DNA of 64,000 bases from Sideroxydans lithotrophicus ES-1 (GCF_000025705.1 NC_013959.1:2178001-2242000), one strand, 5' to 3'; shown: positions 28,352 to 37,056, numbered from the stretch's first letter. Notes: generated by a model not told the origin, from the letters alone. Translations and numbers: made by a program.

Positions 28352-29233
28352 ATGAATTCTTCCAGGTCCATACTCATCGTTCTCGCGCTGATCCTGCTCA
28401 GCTGCAGCGGCTGCAGCACGGTCACCTTTGGCTACAACCACGCCGACTGGCTGCTGCGCTACTGGGTCAACGATTACACCTCGTTCGACTCCCGGCAAAA
28501 GAAAGAGATCCATGACGATGTCGATGACTACATGCGCTGGCATCGCCAAAATGCGCTGCCCGAATACATCGCCTTTCTGCAGGACCTGGACGCATTGACC
28601 CGGCACGGTCGCGCAATCGATGCCAAGGATGTCGACCGCACGAGAGCGGGAATCAACCGGCTGTACAGACTGACCGTGACGCCGGCCATCCGGCCTGCCG
28701 CACATCTGTTGAGCACGCTGGACGACCGGCAGATCGAAGAACTCCGCAAGACGCTGGCCGAGAAGAACCGCGATGAGAACAAGGAAGAGACCAGCGGCAG
28801 CGAGCAGGAAAATCTCGACCGGCGCGCGAAACGATACATCGACTTTGCCGAGACGCTGGCAGGTCATCTAAGTACCGAACAGAAACAGCGCATCAGGCAA
28901 ATGAGCATGCGCATCCCGTTCATCACCACAGCGTATATCGAACACCGGGAAGCACAGCAGGCCGAGCTGATCGCCTTGTTGAAGCAACATGCGAGCGCAG
29001 GTGAAGACAAGATCTCCGCATTGTTCTCGCAATGGCTGGATGCCCCGCCGATCCCGGTATCGCCGCAAGCACAGCAAACCCTGCAGGCCTTTGACGATGC
29101 GATGAATGAAATGGTCGTGCGGACATTCGATCTGCTGACGGCGAAACAGAAGGAGCATCTGCACCAGAAGCTATCCGGCTACATCGAAGATTTTCAAAAG
29201 CTGCATACTGCGACAGAAATAGCCGGACAATGA
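28352..29233 (+). CDS. DUF6279 family lipoprotein
   Basis: The 293-residue protein has a signal sequence ending in a lipobox-like LLSCSGCST and then TFGYNHADWLLRYWVNDYTSFDSRQ, the hallmark of DUF6279 lipoproteins. The rest is helical and highly charged, with a KxxIxxD-like heptad character (LSTEQKQRIRQM). It is probably an outer membrane or periplasm-facing lipoprotein of unknown role. AAGGATGAAAG precedes the ATG. It is followed by an acyl-CoA dehydrogenase gene after 37 bases. Confidence 0.85.
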   Translation: MNSSRSILIVLALILLSCSGCSTVTFGYNHADWLLRYWVNDYTSFDSRQKKEIHDDVDDYMRWHRQNALPEYIAFLQDLDALTRHGRAIDAKDVDRTRAGINRLYRLTVTPAIRPAAHLLSTLDDRQIEELRKTLAEKNRDENKEETSGSEQENLDRRAKRYIDFAETLAGHLSTEQKQRIRQMSMRIPFITTAYIEHREAQQAELIALLKQHASAGEDKISALFSQWLDAPPIPVSPQAQQTLQAFDDAMNEMVVRTFDLLTAKQKEHLHQKLSGYIEDFQKLHTATEIAGQ

Positions 29234-29270
29234 TTGCGACACTTGCCTGCCAATCATCCAGGATAAGACC

Positions 29271-30983
29271 ATGAAGATCGTTGCGACACCCGAACTGATC
29301 AACATTCCCGAGATCCGGTTCGCCAACCTGCTCGACGAGGATCCGCTGGGCGAGGAATTCTGGAAGCACTGGCTAGGCGCGATGCGCTACCGCAAGCTGC
29401 GCCGTCATTTCAGCGCGCTGAGCGAAAGCGGTGCACTCGCCACCGAACTTTCCGCCCGTGCCGACAAACAAGGCCCCACGCTTGCGACACACGATGCACG
29501 AGGCATGCGCAGGGATCGTGTGGTCCAGCATCCCGACTACCATGAACTCGAAAGGCTCGCATACGGGCGCGGCATCGTCGGCATCAAATATGACGCGGCA
29601 TTTCTGGCACAGCATCGCGAGGTCCGGCATCTTGCCGGGTTCGGCGCCGGATATTATTTCGCGCAAAGCGAGATCGGCCTCTATTGCCCCATCTGCATGA
29701 CCGACGGCGTGGGCCGCGTGCTGGAGCGCAGACCCGCCGGGACGCAGACACCGCTGTATGAAACGACCATCGCCCATCTTGCCGCCAGCGACCTGGAGAA
29801 TCTCTGGCAAGGAGCGATGTTCCTCACCGAAAGACAGGGCGGTTCGGATGTCGGTGCCAATACCGTGACAGCGACCCGGCAAGGCAGGCGCTGGCTGCTC
29901 AATGGCGACAAGTGGTTCTGCTCCAACGTTGCGGCAGACGCGATCCTCGCACTGGCGCGCATGCCGGGTGGCGCGCCCGGCACCAAAGGACTGGGACTCT
30001 TTCTCGTGCTGCGCCAGGAGCCTGCCGGCAATTCAGGCACGATCCGCATCCAGCGTCTCAAGGACAAGCTCGGCGTGCGCTCCATGGCGACAGGCGAAGT
30101 GACGTTCGAGAACACCGTGGCTCACCTGGTCGCCGGCGAGAACGAAGGCTTCAAGCAGATGGCCGAGATGCTCAACCTGTCGCGCCTCTACAATGCCGTC
30201 GCCAGTGTCGCCGGCATGCGCCGTGCGCTGCTCGAAGCGCTCAAGTACGGCGCCGGTCGCAACGCCTTCGGCCACAGACTCGACGAGCTGCCGCTCTGGC
30301 GCGCGGCGATGGCCGATCTGGTGGCCGAGCATCTGGGCATCTTCACGCTGGTGTTCGAAACCGTGCGCGCACTGGACCGCTCGGACAACGGTGACGACCA
30401 GGCGCGCAAACTGCTACGGATCGCGATACCGATGGCCAAGGCCTTGAGCGGCAAGCTCGCCGTGTTCGCGGTCAGCGAAGCGATGGAAGCCATCGGCGGA
30501 AATGCCTACATCGAAGAAAGCATCCTGCCGCGTCTGCTGCGCGATTGCCAGGTCCTGCCGATCTGGGAAGGCACCACGCACATCCTCACCCTCGACGCCC
30601 TGCGCGCGATCCAGAAAGAAGGGAGCCACGAGGCATTGTTCGCGCGGGTCCGGCTGGCACTTTCACGCGTGAGGGCATTTGACACCGGGCCACTCAGGGC
30701 CAGGCTCGACGATGACATCGGTCGACTTGAAATGCTGCTGAAACGGCCTGTCGAATCGCAGCAACGCGAGGCGCGGCAATGGCTAGAGAGCGTGGGCAGA
30801 ACGTTCACGCTGGCCCTGCTGCTCGAAAACGCGATGCATCGGTCGCTGCAAAGACCCTGCCTGGCCGCATACAAGCGACTTTTCGTGCGTCCTGCCGGCG
30901 TGATGCCGGTGTGTCACGGCGACCCGGCAGGGCTGGCGGATACCGAAACGGTACTGCTCCGATCCGCGATCCGGAACGAATGA
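29271..30983 (+). CDS. Acyl-CoA dehydrogenase, AidB-like
   Basis: The 570-residue flavoprotein has the acyl-CoA dehydrogenase middle domain motif MFLTERQGGSDVGANTV (about 184-200), the C-terminal helical domain with EAIGGNAYIEES and ILPRLLRDCQVLPIWEGTTHIL. Length and the extra C-terminal region (about 440-570) match the AidB subfamily, which in E. coli is part of the adaptive response to alkylation, rather than fatty acid oxidation enzymes. The substrate is not known. There is no ETF or enoyl-CoA hydratase nearby, which argues against a beta-oxidation operon. Confidence 0.9.
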   Translation: MKIVATPELINIPEIRFANLLDEDPLGEEFWKHWLGAMRYRKLRRHFSALSESGALATELSARADKQGPTLATHDARGMRRDRVVQHPDYHELERLAYGRGIVGIKYDAAFLAQHREVRHLAGFGAGYYFAQSEIGLYCPICMTDGVGRVLERRPAGTQTPLYETTIAHLAASDLENLWQGAMFLTERQGGSDVGANTVTATRQGRRWLLNGDKWFCSNVAADAILALARMPGGAPGTKGLGLFLVLRQEPAGNSGTIRIQRLKDKLGVRSMATGEVTFENTVAHLVAGENEGFKQMAEMLNLSRLYNAVASVAGMRRALLEALKYGAGRNAFGHRLDELPLWRAAMADLVAEHLGIFTLVFETVRALDRSDNGDDQARKLLRIAIPMAKALSGKLAVFAVSEAMEAIGGNAYIEESILPRLLRDCQVLPIWEGTTHILTLDALRAIQKEGSHEALFARVRLALSRVRAFDTGPLRARLDDDIGRLEMLLKRPVESQQREARQWLESVGRTFTLALLLENAMHRSLQRPCLAAYKRLFVRPAGVMPVCHGDPAGLADTETVLLRSAIRNE

Positions 30984-30995
30984 TCCGGCTTGCGT

Positions 30996-31562
30996 TCAGT
31001 ATTCCCGCATCATCGGTCCATAACCGGGACCACCATGGCGGAATTTCTCGCGCTGCTCCTTGGTCAGGATGGCGATGATCTGGTTGTGCACATCCACCGC
31101 GTTGTCCACCATCTGGCGGCGCATATCCTCGATCACCTTGTATTGCTTGTTGATCGCCGCGGCGTCCTGCTTGTCATCGTCATACAGGTCCTGCAGCTTG
31201 TCCTGCGCGTCCATCATCTGCCCCATCAGCGCCCATTGCTTGGTCCGCATCTCCTTGCGGAGTTTCAGTATCTTCGAACGTTGATCCGCACTCAGGTTCA
31301 GGTCGCGGTATTCCCCCCAGTAACCCATCATGCCATGGCCCATGCCGTAGCCGTATCCACCCATCATGCCCGGCCCCATCCCGTAACCGGATCCATAACC
31401 GCCCATCATTCCAGGGCCCATGCCATAACCGGGACCATAGCCGCCCCCCATCATGCCGGGGCCGCCCTGCCAGTTCTGGTCATCGGCAGCAGCCACGCTG
31501 GCAAATGTGCCCAGCAACAGGGTCGTCATGACGATACTCAAAATGCGCATGCAGTTCTTCAT
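30996..31562 (-). CDS. Spy/CpxP family periplasmic protein with Gly-Met repeats
   Basis: The 188-residue protein has a signal peptide (to about residue 26, ASVAAADD), a low-complexity region of GPGMMGGYG-type repeats (about 33-80) and a helical C-terminal part with LNLSADQRSKILKLRKEM, the LTxxQ-type motif of Spy/CpxP/ZraP. Spy is an ATP-independent periplasmic chaperone, ZraP binds zinc; the Met- and Gly-rich insert suggests copper or another soft metal. GGAGGTGTGAA precedes the ATG at 31562; an upstream frame extension to 31604 is less likely. Confidence 0.88.
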   Translation of the reverse strand: MKNCMRILSIVMTTLLLGTFASVAAADDQNWQGGPGMMGGGYGPGYGMGPGMMGGYGSGYGMGPGMMGGYGYGMGHGMMGYWGEYRDLNLSADQRSKILKLRKEMRTKQWALMGQMMDAQDKLQDLYDDDKQDAAAINKQYKVIEDMRRQMVDNAVDVHNQIIAILTKEQREKFRHGGPGYGPMMREY

Positions 31563-31647
31563 TTCACACCTCCTATGAGAATAAGTTGTGGAACAGTTGA
31601 ACAACGGCTTAAACGATACTGCTTGAGGAAGCAGGTTCGGATTCGGA

Positions 31648-32301
31648 TCAGCTACTTGCGCTTTGCTTCCCCAGTTCCTCCATCGCCTCTTCGGCGATGT
31701 CCCGCACTTCTTCGTGCGGATCCTTGAGGCAGGCTTCTACATAAGTGCGTGCAGCCACGCTGCCGGTGAGGCCGAGCAGATAGCACGCGTCGGCACGCAC
31801 GCGATGGTCGAAGTGGAAAGTGAGTTCGGCCAGTTTCGGCAGCAGCGCCTGCAGTTCCGGCGTATGGGCATAGGCTTCCAGCAGCGCGCTGACACCGAGT
31901 CGCACCGAGATGTTGGCTTCGGGATCGGCAACGATGGCGAGCAGCGACTTGAGGCGCCGGGTGTCTGCGGTGATGAATGCCACAGCTTGCGGGTAGCTGC
32001 CCTCCTTCAGCAGATGCTCGACATAATGCGCAGTCCCCTCGTCCCCGCTCGCCCACTCTGCCCATTGCCTGAGCTCGGCCATGCTCTGCGCACCGGTGAG
32101 CGTGAAGGAACCCAGCCGCACCCAGGGAGCACCGCGCACGTCGTATTCCGCAGCCTGCTCCGGATGCGCTGCGATATTCACTACCGTCAGTTTGCCGACC
32201 TGCGCCTGCTTCACCAGCTCGGTCAGCGATTGCAACACCGCAGGGCAATGCGTGCAGACCGGGGTGATGAAAAGCAATGCGTCTGGTGGTGTGGGAGACA
32301 T
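31648..32301 (-). CDS. Thioredoxin-like / HEAT-repeat fusion protein
   Basis: The 217-residue protein starts with a thioredoxin fold having the redox-like motif FITPVCTHCP (Cys16, Cys19; a CxxC with Thr-His between) and EYDVRGAPWVRLG, the cis-Pro segment. From about residue 115 on it has HEAT-like helical repeats (VRLGVSALLEAYA, VRADACYLLGLTG, VRDIAEEAMEELG). It could be a redox sensor or scaffold with protein-protein contacts. CCGAGGGATCCATC lies before the ATG at 32301. It is 14 bases downstream of yjbQ on the same strand, so the genes from 33645 to 31648 are probably one unit. Confidence 0.85.
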   Translation of the reverse strand: MSPTPPDALLFITPVCTHCPAVLQSLTELVKQAQVGKLTVVNIAAHPEQAAEYDVRGAPWVRLGSFTLTGAQSMAELRQWAEWASGDEGTAHYVEHLLKEGSYPQAVAFITADTRRLKSLLAIVADPEANISVRLGVSALLEAYAHTPELQALLPKLAELTFHFDHRVRADACYLLGLTGSVAARTYVEACLKDPHEEVRDIAEEAMEELGKQSASS

Positions 32302-32315
32302 GATGGATCCCTCGG

Positions 32316-32735
32316 TTATTCGCCTTGTATGGTGACTATGATACGCCTGCTGCCACCGTTGTTCCTGTGTTCGCACAGGTATACCCCTTGCCACGTCCCG
32401 AGTTTTGGCTGCCCATCGGCGATGGGGATATCCAGGCTGCTGCCGAGCAGGCTGGACTTGATATGCGCGGGCAAGTCGTCCGCGCCCTCGTCCTGATGCC
32501 GGTAATAAGGCTCGTCCTCCGGCACGGCACGATTGAAATAGCTCTCGAAATCCTGCCGCACCGTGGGGTCGGCATTCTCGTTGAGCGTCAGCGAGGCGGA
32601 GGTATGCAGGATGAAGATGTTCATCATGCCGATCCGGAAGTCGCGCAGCTCGGGCAACTCGCGCAACAATTCACCGGTGATCAGGTGAAAGCCGCGCGGC
32701 CTGGGTTGCAGCTGTATCTCTTTTTGTATCCACAT
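32316..32735 (-). CDS. yjbQ: YjbQ family protein (UPF0047)
   Basis: The 139-residue protein carries the family motifs ILHTSASLTLNEN and HQDEGADDLPAHIKSSLLGSS, then LGTWQGVYLCEHR. YjbQ-type proteins form trimers with a metal-like site and show weak thiamin-phosphate-synthase-like activity in some reports; the physiological role is unclear. The start at 32735 (MWIQKEI) is preferred over an ATG at 32768, which would overlap the upstream gene. Confidence 0.9.
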   Translation of the reverse strand: MWIQKEIQLQPRPRGFHLITGELLRELPELRDFRIGMMNIFILHTSASLTLNENADPTVRQDFESYFNRAVPEDEPYYRHQDEGADDLPAHIKSSLLGSSLDIPIADGQPKLGTWQGVYLCEHRNNGGSRRIIVTIQGE

Positions 32736-32775
32736 GGTTCGGCAAATTGCTCGAAGCGATCGCGGCAAAAGCGAC

Positions 32776-33291
32776 TCATTCCATTTCGAGGTCGTCCTGC
32801 ACCGCCGCCAGCCCTGCCTTGGCGCAGGCTTCGTCGGTCATCCCCGACGGCGCTCCGCTGACGCCGATGCCGCCCATGATGCTGCCGGCGACGTTGATCG
32901 GGATGCCGCCTGCCGACACCAGCAGCTCGTCGAGCTTCGGCACGCCGTAAGCACCCTTGAAACGCTCTTCCATCACCGAGGTGGGCGAATTGAACTCCAT
33001 CGCGGTATAGGCTTTCTTGCGGCTGATCGGGACCGAGACATCCATCGCCAGCGTGTCGCGCAGCACCACTTGCGGATCGCCGCCGCGGTCGACCACGGTG
33101 ACCGTGATCTGCACGCCTTCCTTGCGGCACTTGTCGATGGCGGCCTTGCCTATGCGCAGCGCCGTATCCAGCGACAGCCGCTTGATGTTCACCGTCAGCG
33201 GCTGTTTGCTTGCGCTTTCCGGGAACGCGGGTACCGAGAACATTCCGGCCAACAAACTCAACGTGACGACTGCGATATGTCTGGTTCCCAT
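32776..33291 (-). CDS. GlcG/HbpS family heme-binding-like exported protein
   Basis: The 171-residue protein has a signal peptide (to about residue 25, VPAFPESAS) followed by a GlcG/HbpS domain: AIDKCRKEGVQITVTVVDRGGDPQVVLRDTLA and GGIPINVAGSIMGGIGVSGA. HbpS of Streptomyces binds heme and modulates redox signalling; heme binding here is not shown. GGGAGAGTGAG precedes the ATG. Located 40 bases upstream of yjbQ. Confidence 0.88.
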   Translation of the reverse strand: MGTRHIAVVTLSLLAGMFSVPAFPESASKQPLTVNIKRLSLDTALRIGKAAIDKCRKEGVQITVTVVDRGGDPQVVLRDTLAMDVSVPISRKKAYTAMEFNSPTSVMEERFKGAYGVPKLDELLVSAGGIPINVAGSIMGGIGVSGAPSGMTDEACAKAGLAAVQDDLEME

Positions 33292-33318
33292 CTCACTCTC
33301 CCTGTCTGCTCATGCCGT

Positions 33319-33645
33319 TCACTTGTCGCGTGACTTTTCCACGCGAATCACTTCACCCTCGATCACTTCGCCTTCGAAGGTCTCGCCCTTGAATGCCTCG
33401 CGCTCCACGGTCGCGCTGCGCGCCTGGAATTCGCGCATCTGCGCCTTCATCACCTTGCGCACTTCGCGCGTCTTCCACCACAGATAGGTACCGCCGAACA
33501 CGACGACGACCAGGAGGCCCGCAAGCAGCACCGCCGAGAACATCAGCGCCACACCAACCACGGCAACGGTCGCGACCACCGCGCCGGCCTTCTGCAACAG
33601 GCCGGGGCGATTGGACGAGGAATAGGAAATATATTTGTTCTGCAT
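33319..33645 (-). CDS. Small membrane protein, 108 aa
   Basis: The protein has a polar N-terminus, two closely spaced hydrophobic stretches (about 20-55) that make one hairpin or one long helix, and a charged C-terminal tail with the repeat-like EAFKGETFEGEVIEGEVIRVEKS. The tail is predicted cytoplasmic by the positive residues WWKTREVRKVMK. No family is recognised with certainty. First gene of the likely unit running towards 31648. Confidence 0.75.
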   Translation of the reverse strand: MQNKYISYSSSNRPGLLQKAGAVVATVAVVGVALMFSAVLLAGLLVVVVFGGTYLWWKTREVRKVMKAQMREFQARSATVEREAFKGETFEGEVIEGEVIRVEKSRDK

Positions 33646-33783
33646 GGCGCAAGTTTATCGCATCCTTGCTTCGCCACGTCCGCAATCGCAAAAGCAAAAT
33701 CAGCAGGCAGGCAACCGCAGCCGGAATACAATTCGCCCCCGGCACCGATCGTCCCGATTATTTCCAAAACCCGCAACTCCGCC

Positions 33784-35154
33784 ATGCAACGCCCCGTATC
33801 CACAACCCGCGAACTCGTACACCTCGCCTGGCCCATGCTGGTCGCACAACTGGCGATGATGGCCAATGCCGTCATCGACACCGCCATGGCCGGACGGCTG
33901 ACCGTCGTCGATCTTGCCGCAGTCGGTATCGCCGCCTCCATCATGGCCACGGTGCTGATGTCGCTGGTCAGCGTGTTGTTCGCGCTGCCGCCCATCATCT
34001 CCCACTTGTATGGCGCAAATCGCCAGGGCGAGATCGGCCGCGAGATACACCAGGGCATGTGGATATCGCTGGCGCTGGCGCTCGTGGCGATCCTGCTGAT
34101 GCGCTTTCCCGGGCCGTTCATCGCCATCTCGCATCTGCAGCCCGCGGTGGAAACCAAGGTGCGCGCCTATCTGGATGCATCGGCCTGGGGCGTGCCCGCC
34201 GCTTTCGCCCTGCGTCTGTTCTTCGGCCTGTCGATGGGCATCCATCGCCCGCGTCCGGTGATGTTCTTCAACCTGCTGTCGCTGGGGCTCAAGGTTCCGC
34301 TCAACGCGCTGTTCATGTACGGCCTGTTCGGCCTCCCGGCACTGGGCGCGGCAGGCGCCGCGGTGGCAACCTCCATCGATGCCTGGCTGATGTCCGCGCT
34401 CGCTTGGGGCTGGTGCCTGCGCCATCCAAAATATGCGGAGTTCGAATTGCGCAGGCGCATCGCCGCGCCGGACTTCGCCGCCATCAAGGAATTCCTCAAG
34501 CTCGGCATTCCGATCGGTTTGACCTTCATCGCCGACGTGACCGCGTTCACCTTCATGGCGCTGTTCATCGCGCGGCTGGGGCCCATCATGTCCGGCGCGC
34601 ACCAGATCGCGGCCAACCTCGCGGCACTCGCATTCATGATCCCGCTCTCGCTCGGCAATGCCACCTCGGTGCTGGTCGGTCAGGCGCTCGGTGCCGGGCA
34701 GCCCGAGCGCGCGCGCCACATCTGCTGGGAAGGCATACGTCTCGGCATATCCATCGCGGTGGTGCTGTGCCTGACCTTCTGGCTGGCCGCGCCGCACATC
34801 GCCGCGTTCTACACCACCGACCTGCAGGTGCAGACGATCGCCATACCGCTGATCGCGATGGTCGGCCTCTACCACCTGGGCGATGCGCTGCAGGCCATCA
34901 CCGTCAATGCGTTGCGCGGCTACAAGAACTCGGTCGTGCCGATGATCATCTACACCATCACGCTGTGGGTGCCGGGCCTGGGCGGCGGCATCGTGCTGGG
35001 TCTCACCGACATGCTCGGCCCTGCCCGCGGCGCATCCGGCTTCTGGCTCGCGGGAATAGGCAGCATCTGGCTGGTCGGCGGCTTGATGGCGTTTTACCTC
35101 GATCACACCTCGAAGAAGCAGCGCCCGGAACAGGCTCCGGATACCGGGAACTGA
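33784..35154 (+). CDS. MATE family efflux transporter
   Basis: The 456-residue membrane protein has twelve hydrophobic segments in two six-helix halves and MATE motifs (LVHLAWPMLVAQLAMMANAVIDTAMAGRL in helix 1-2, SLGNATSVLVGQALGAG in the second half). NorM-type MATE proteins export cationic compounds using a sodium or proton gradient; the substrate is not predictable. The last 20 codons have two degenerate copies further downstream (35396-35470 and 38862-38920). TATAAT at 35155-35160 right after the stop may be part of a promoter for the next ORF. Confidence 0.92.
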   Translation: MQRPVSTTRELVHLAWPMLVAQLAMMANAVIDTAMAGRLTVVDLAAVGIAASIMATVLMSLVSVLFALPPIISHLYGANRQGEIGREIHQGMWISLALALVAILLMRFPGPFIAISHLQPAVETKVRAYLDASAWGVPAAFALRLFFGLSMGIHRPRPVMFFNLLSLGLKVPLNALFMYGLFGLPALGAAGAAVATSIDAWLMSALAWGWCLRHPKYAEFELRRRIAAPDFAAIKEFLKLGIPIGLTFIADVTAFTFMALFIARLGPIMSGAHQIAANLAALAFMIPLSLGNATSVLVGQALGAGQPERARHICWEGIRLGISIAVVLCLTFWLAAPHIAAFYTTDLQVQTIAIPLIAMVGLYHLGDALQAITVNALRGYKNSVVPMIIYTITLWVPGLGGGIVLGLTDMLGPARGASGFWLAGIGSIWLVGGLMAFYLDHTSKKQRPEQAPDTGN

Positions 35155-35173
35155 TATAATTTGCATCAACAAA

Positions 35174-35191
35174 ACTCGCCGCATGGCGAGT
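35174..35191 (+). other. Short hairpin after the MATE gene
   Basis: ACTCGCC-GCAT-GGCGAGT forms a perfect 7-base stem with a 4-base loop between the MATE stop and the next ORF. It lacks a T-run, so it is a weak terminator at best; it could protect the mRNA end or act in the leader of the 52-aa ORF. Confidence 0.4.
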
Positions 35192-35208
35192 CACTTTGGG
35201 AGAGACCG

Positions 35209-35367
35209 ATGCAAGTCAGCGCCAAACTGAACCAAAAAATCGCCCAAGCCGTACAGACCTCAATGCGGATCGAAGGCTGCAAACCAGTGCAATCCGCTGC
35301 GGTCAAGAAACAGGCTCAAGCATTGATGGAACAGCACCGTGTCCAAGTACCAGTTCACAGAAAGTGA
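35209..35367 (+). CDS. Small protein, 52 aa, possible VbhA-like antitoxin without partner
   Basis: MQVSAKLNQKIAQAVQTSMRIEGCKPV... is a short helical protein. The pattern A-x-x-S-x-x-IEG-x-x-P followed by a second helix (KKQAQALMEQHRVQVPV) recalls VbhA-type antitoxins that inhibit Fic toxins, but the Fic-inhibition motif (S/T)xxxE(G/N) is only partly visible and no Fic gene is present. TTGGGAGAGACCG is a good ribosome binding site. It lies between the MATE gene and the MATE 3'-end remnant. Confidence 0.6.
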   Translation: MQVSAKLNQKIAQAVQTSMRIEGCKPVQSAAVKKQAQALMEQHRVQVPVHRK

Positions 35368-35395
35368 CATCTCATCCTGCAAGGGCTGCAACGAT

Positions 35396-35470
35396 AGCAG
35401 CATCTGGCAGGTCGGCGGCTTGATGGCGCTTTATCTCGATCACACTTCAAAAAAACATTGCTCGCGTTAG
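35396..35470 (+). pseudogene. Degenerate copy of the MATE gene 3' end
   Basis: Translated in frame it gives SSIWQVGGLMALYLDHTSKKHCSR and a stop, against GSIWLVGGLMAFYLDHTSKKQ at the end of the intact MATE protein. Over 59 aligned bases 52 agree, and most differences are at third codon positions (TAC/TAT, ACC/ACT, TCG/TCA, AAG/AAA). This pattern points to a diverged allele from another lineage rather than a recent local duplication. It has no start of its own and is not expected to be expressed as protein. Confidence 0.8.
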
Positions 35471-35604
35471 TGGCAAAACCGCGCTCCATACGCATGGATC
35501 GGATTGAACGCACGGCAACTCGATGCTGTCCTAGAAGCTCTGGACCGAAGTTCTTCCAGTTAGCGTAGGCCCTGAACAAGGGCACTTTAAAGGAGGGATT
35601 GATC

Positions 35605-36036
35605 ATGATTTTCTCTGACGCGACTTGCAAAGTCTGGACTCCCCGAATCCTGGGAATAATGCGCATCATCGTTGGTTTTCTCTACGTGCAGCATGGCACC
35701 GCGAAACTGTTCGGCATCCCCCACATCCCGATGTTCGATGGCCTGCAGCTGCTCTCGCTGCTGGGGCTGGCCGGCGTGCTGGAACTGGTTGGCGGGACAC
35801 TGATCCTGATCGGCCTGCTCACCCGGCCGGCGGCGTTCATCCTGTCTGGCGAGATGGCGGTGGCCTACTTCATGGCACATGCGCCGCAGGGCTTCCTGCC
35901 CATCCTGAACCAGGGTGAACTGGCCGTGTTGTACTGCTTCCTGTTCCTCTATCTTTCTGTTTCGGGTGCAGGTGCATACAGCGTGGACGAGATGCTTGCC
36001 CACCACCATCCCACGGGGAAGATGCAGACCACCTGA
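35605..36036 (+). CDS. DoxX family membrane protein
   Basis: The 143-residue protein has four hydrophobic helices and the DoxX pattern RIIVGFLYVQHGTAKLFG, LLGLAGVLELVGGTLILIGLLTRPAAFILSGEMAVAYFMAH. DoxX-type proteins are associated with thiosulfate:quinone oxidoreductase in Acidianus and with redox stress complexes elsewhere; this single-gene copy cannot be assigned. AGGAGGGATTGATC precedes the ATG; a TTG two codons upstream is less likely. Confidence 0.9.
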   Translation: MIFSDATCKVWTPRILGIMRIIVGFLYVQHGTAKLFGIPHIPMFDGLQLLSLLGLAGVLELVGGTLILIGLLTRPAAFILSGEMAVAYFMAHAPQGFLPILNQGELAVLYCFLFLYLSVSGAGAYSVDEMLAHHHPTGKMQTT

Positions 36037-36194
36037 GCATTCGAGCAGGTATTGAAGGCTTGTGTAATATTGGCTCCGAGGAGCCGGGGGGATTTGTGTG
36101 CTTACATACAATGTGAATGGGTCTATTCAGCAAAATATTTTCGCCCGACTCATGCAATTCCAGTAAAGTTATCGCCTGCAATTCACATCGGTAA

Positions 36195-36476
36195 ATGTCC
36201 ATGGACTCAGCAGAGTTAAGCAAGGAACAACAGATCCTGCGCCAGATGCGCAAAACGCTGGGCAGCGTCGTCAGAGACGCCACACCGCTCGGCGGCCGTC
36301 CCAATCCGCTGAAGGAAACCACCATTCAGGAGATCAAGGATTGTTTTGCCCTGATCTCGGACCGGGAAAAAGAACTGGCCGCGCAACTCGGCTTCGACCA
36401 GGCCAAGCCCTATTACAACGACGGCGAACCGCAGAGCTCGAACGTCATCAACTTCGCCAAACCTTCCAAAGAATAG
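36195..36476 (+). CDS. Conserved hypothetical protein, 93 aa
   Basis: MSMDSAELSKEQQILRQMRKTLGSVVRDATPLGGRPNPL... is a soluble, charged protein with a helical N-terminus (KEQQILRQMRKTL), a TTIQEIKDCFALISDREKELAAQLG middle and a basic end. I have a memory of similar proteins in Rhodocyclaceae but no functional assignment. It stands alone between DoxX and the next ORF with gaps of 158 and 229 bases. Confidence 0.7.
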   Translation: MSMDSAELSKEQQILRQMRKTLGSVVRDATPLGGRPNPLKETTIQEIKDCFALISDREKELAAQLGFDQAKPYYNDGEPQSSNVINFAKPSKE

Positions 36477-36705
36477 TTTTCAACTGCAGCTCCAACCGAG
36501 TCCTCCGTTCGTGCCGCTCTGGTAGAAGCATGAATGGAGGCACCCCATCTTCGCAGTCGCAATAACCGCTCCCCGACACGCCCCCGCTTATGCCTATTGG
36601 TTATTAGGATGTAACAAATAAGTATTTCGCTGGCATATGGTGCGCCGCTAGACTGGGCGCCAAGTTGATCGACTCAACCATACAACCACGAAAGGAAGGT
36701 GTCGT

Positions 36706-37056
36706 ATGTCCACACTGAAAGACAGATTCGAAGACGTGCCAGACAACTGGAAGGTGCTGCGTCTCGCGGCAGGGGAAACACCGGACGGCGTCAAGCTGCC
36801 GGTCGGGCCGGTATTGGTGCCGCTGGCGGTATGGCAGGCGCGCCGCGCCGAACTGATCCGCCGCGAATACGACCATGGCTGGCCGCTCGGCGTTTGGCTG
36901 GGCGCAGAGGAAAGCCCTGCGGCCATCCGGCACGACATCGACGACTTCACCGTGGTCGGCGTCGAACCCGGCAAGAGCGTCGACCGTTACCTCAACGTGT
37001 GGCAGGTGCTCGAAAATTTCGGCTATCGCGGCGCGATCACAGCCACGCCAGCGTAA
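36706..37056 (+). CDS. Hypothetical protein resembling DUF934
   Basis: The 116-residue protein has DNWKVLRLAAGETPDG, VLVPLAVWQARRAELI, GVWLGAEESPAAIRHDIDDFTVVGVE and RYLNVWQVLENFGYRGAITA. The order of a 'vPlalW' segment, 'GVWL', and a terminal 'GYRG' resembles DUF934 proteins near sulfite reductase genes, but the C-terminal part of that family is missing and no cys genes are near. Treat as an uncertain relative. AAAGGAAGGTGTCGT precedes the ATG. Confidence 0.65.
   Translation: MSTLKDRFEDVPDNWKVLRLAAGETPDGVKLPVGPVLVPLAVWQARRAELIRREYDHGWPLGVWLGAEESPAAIRHDIDDFTVVGVEPGKSVDRYLNVWQVLENFGYRGAITATPA

Noticed and set aside
27898-28425. 175-codon minus-strand frame over the 108-aa gene
   Set aside because: The plus-strand frame has a better start and a family-like sequence; the minus-strand product lacks a start with a ribosome binding site.
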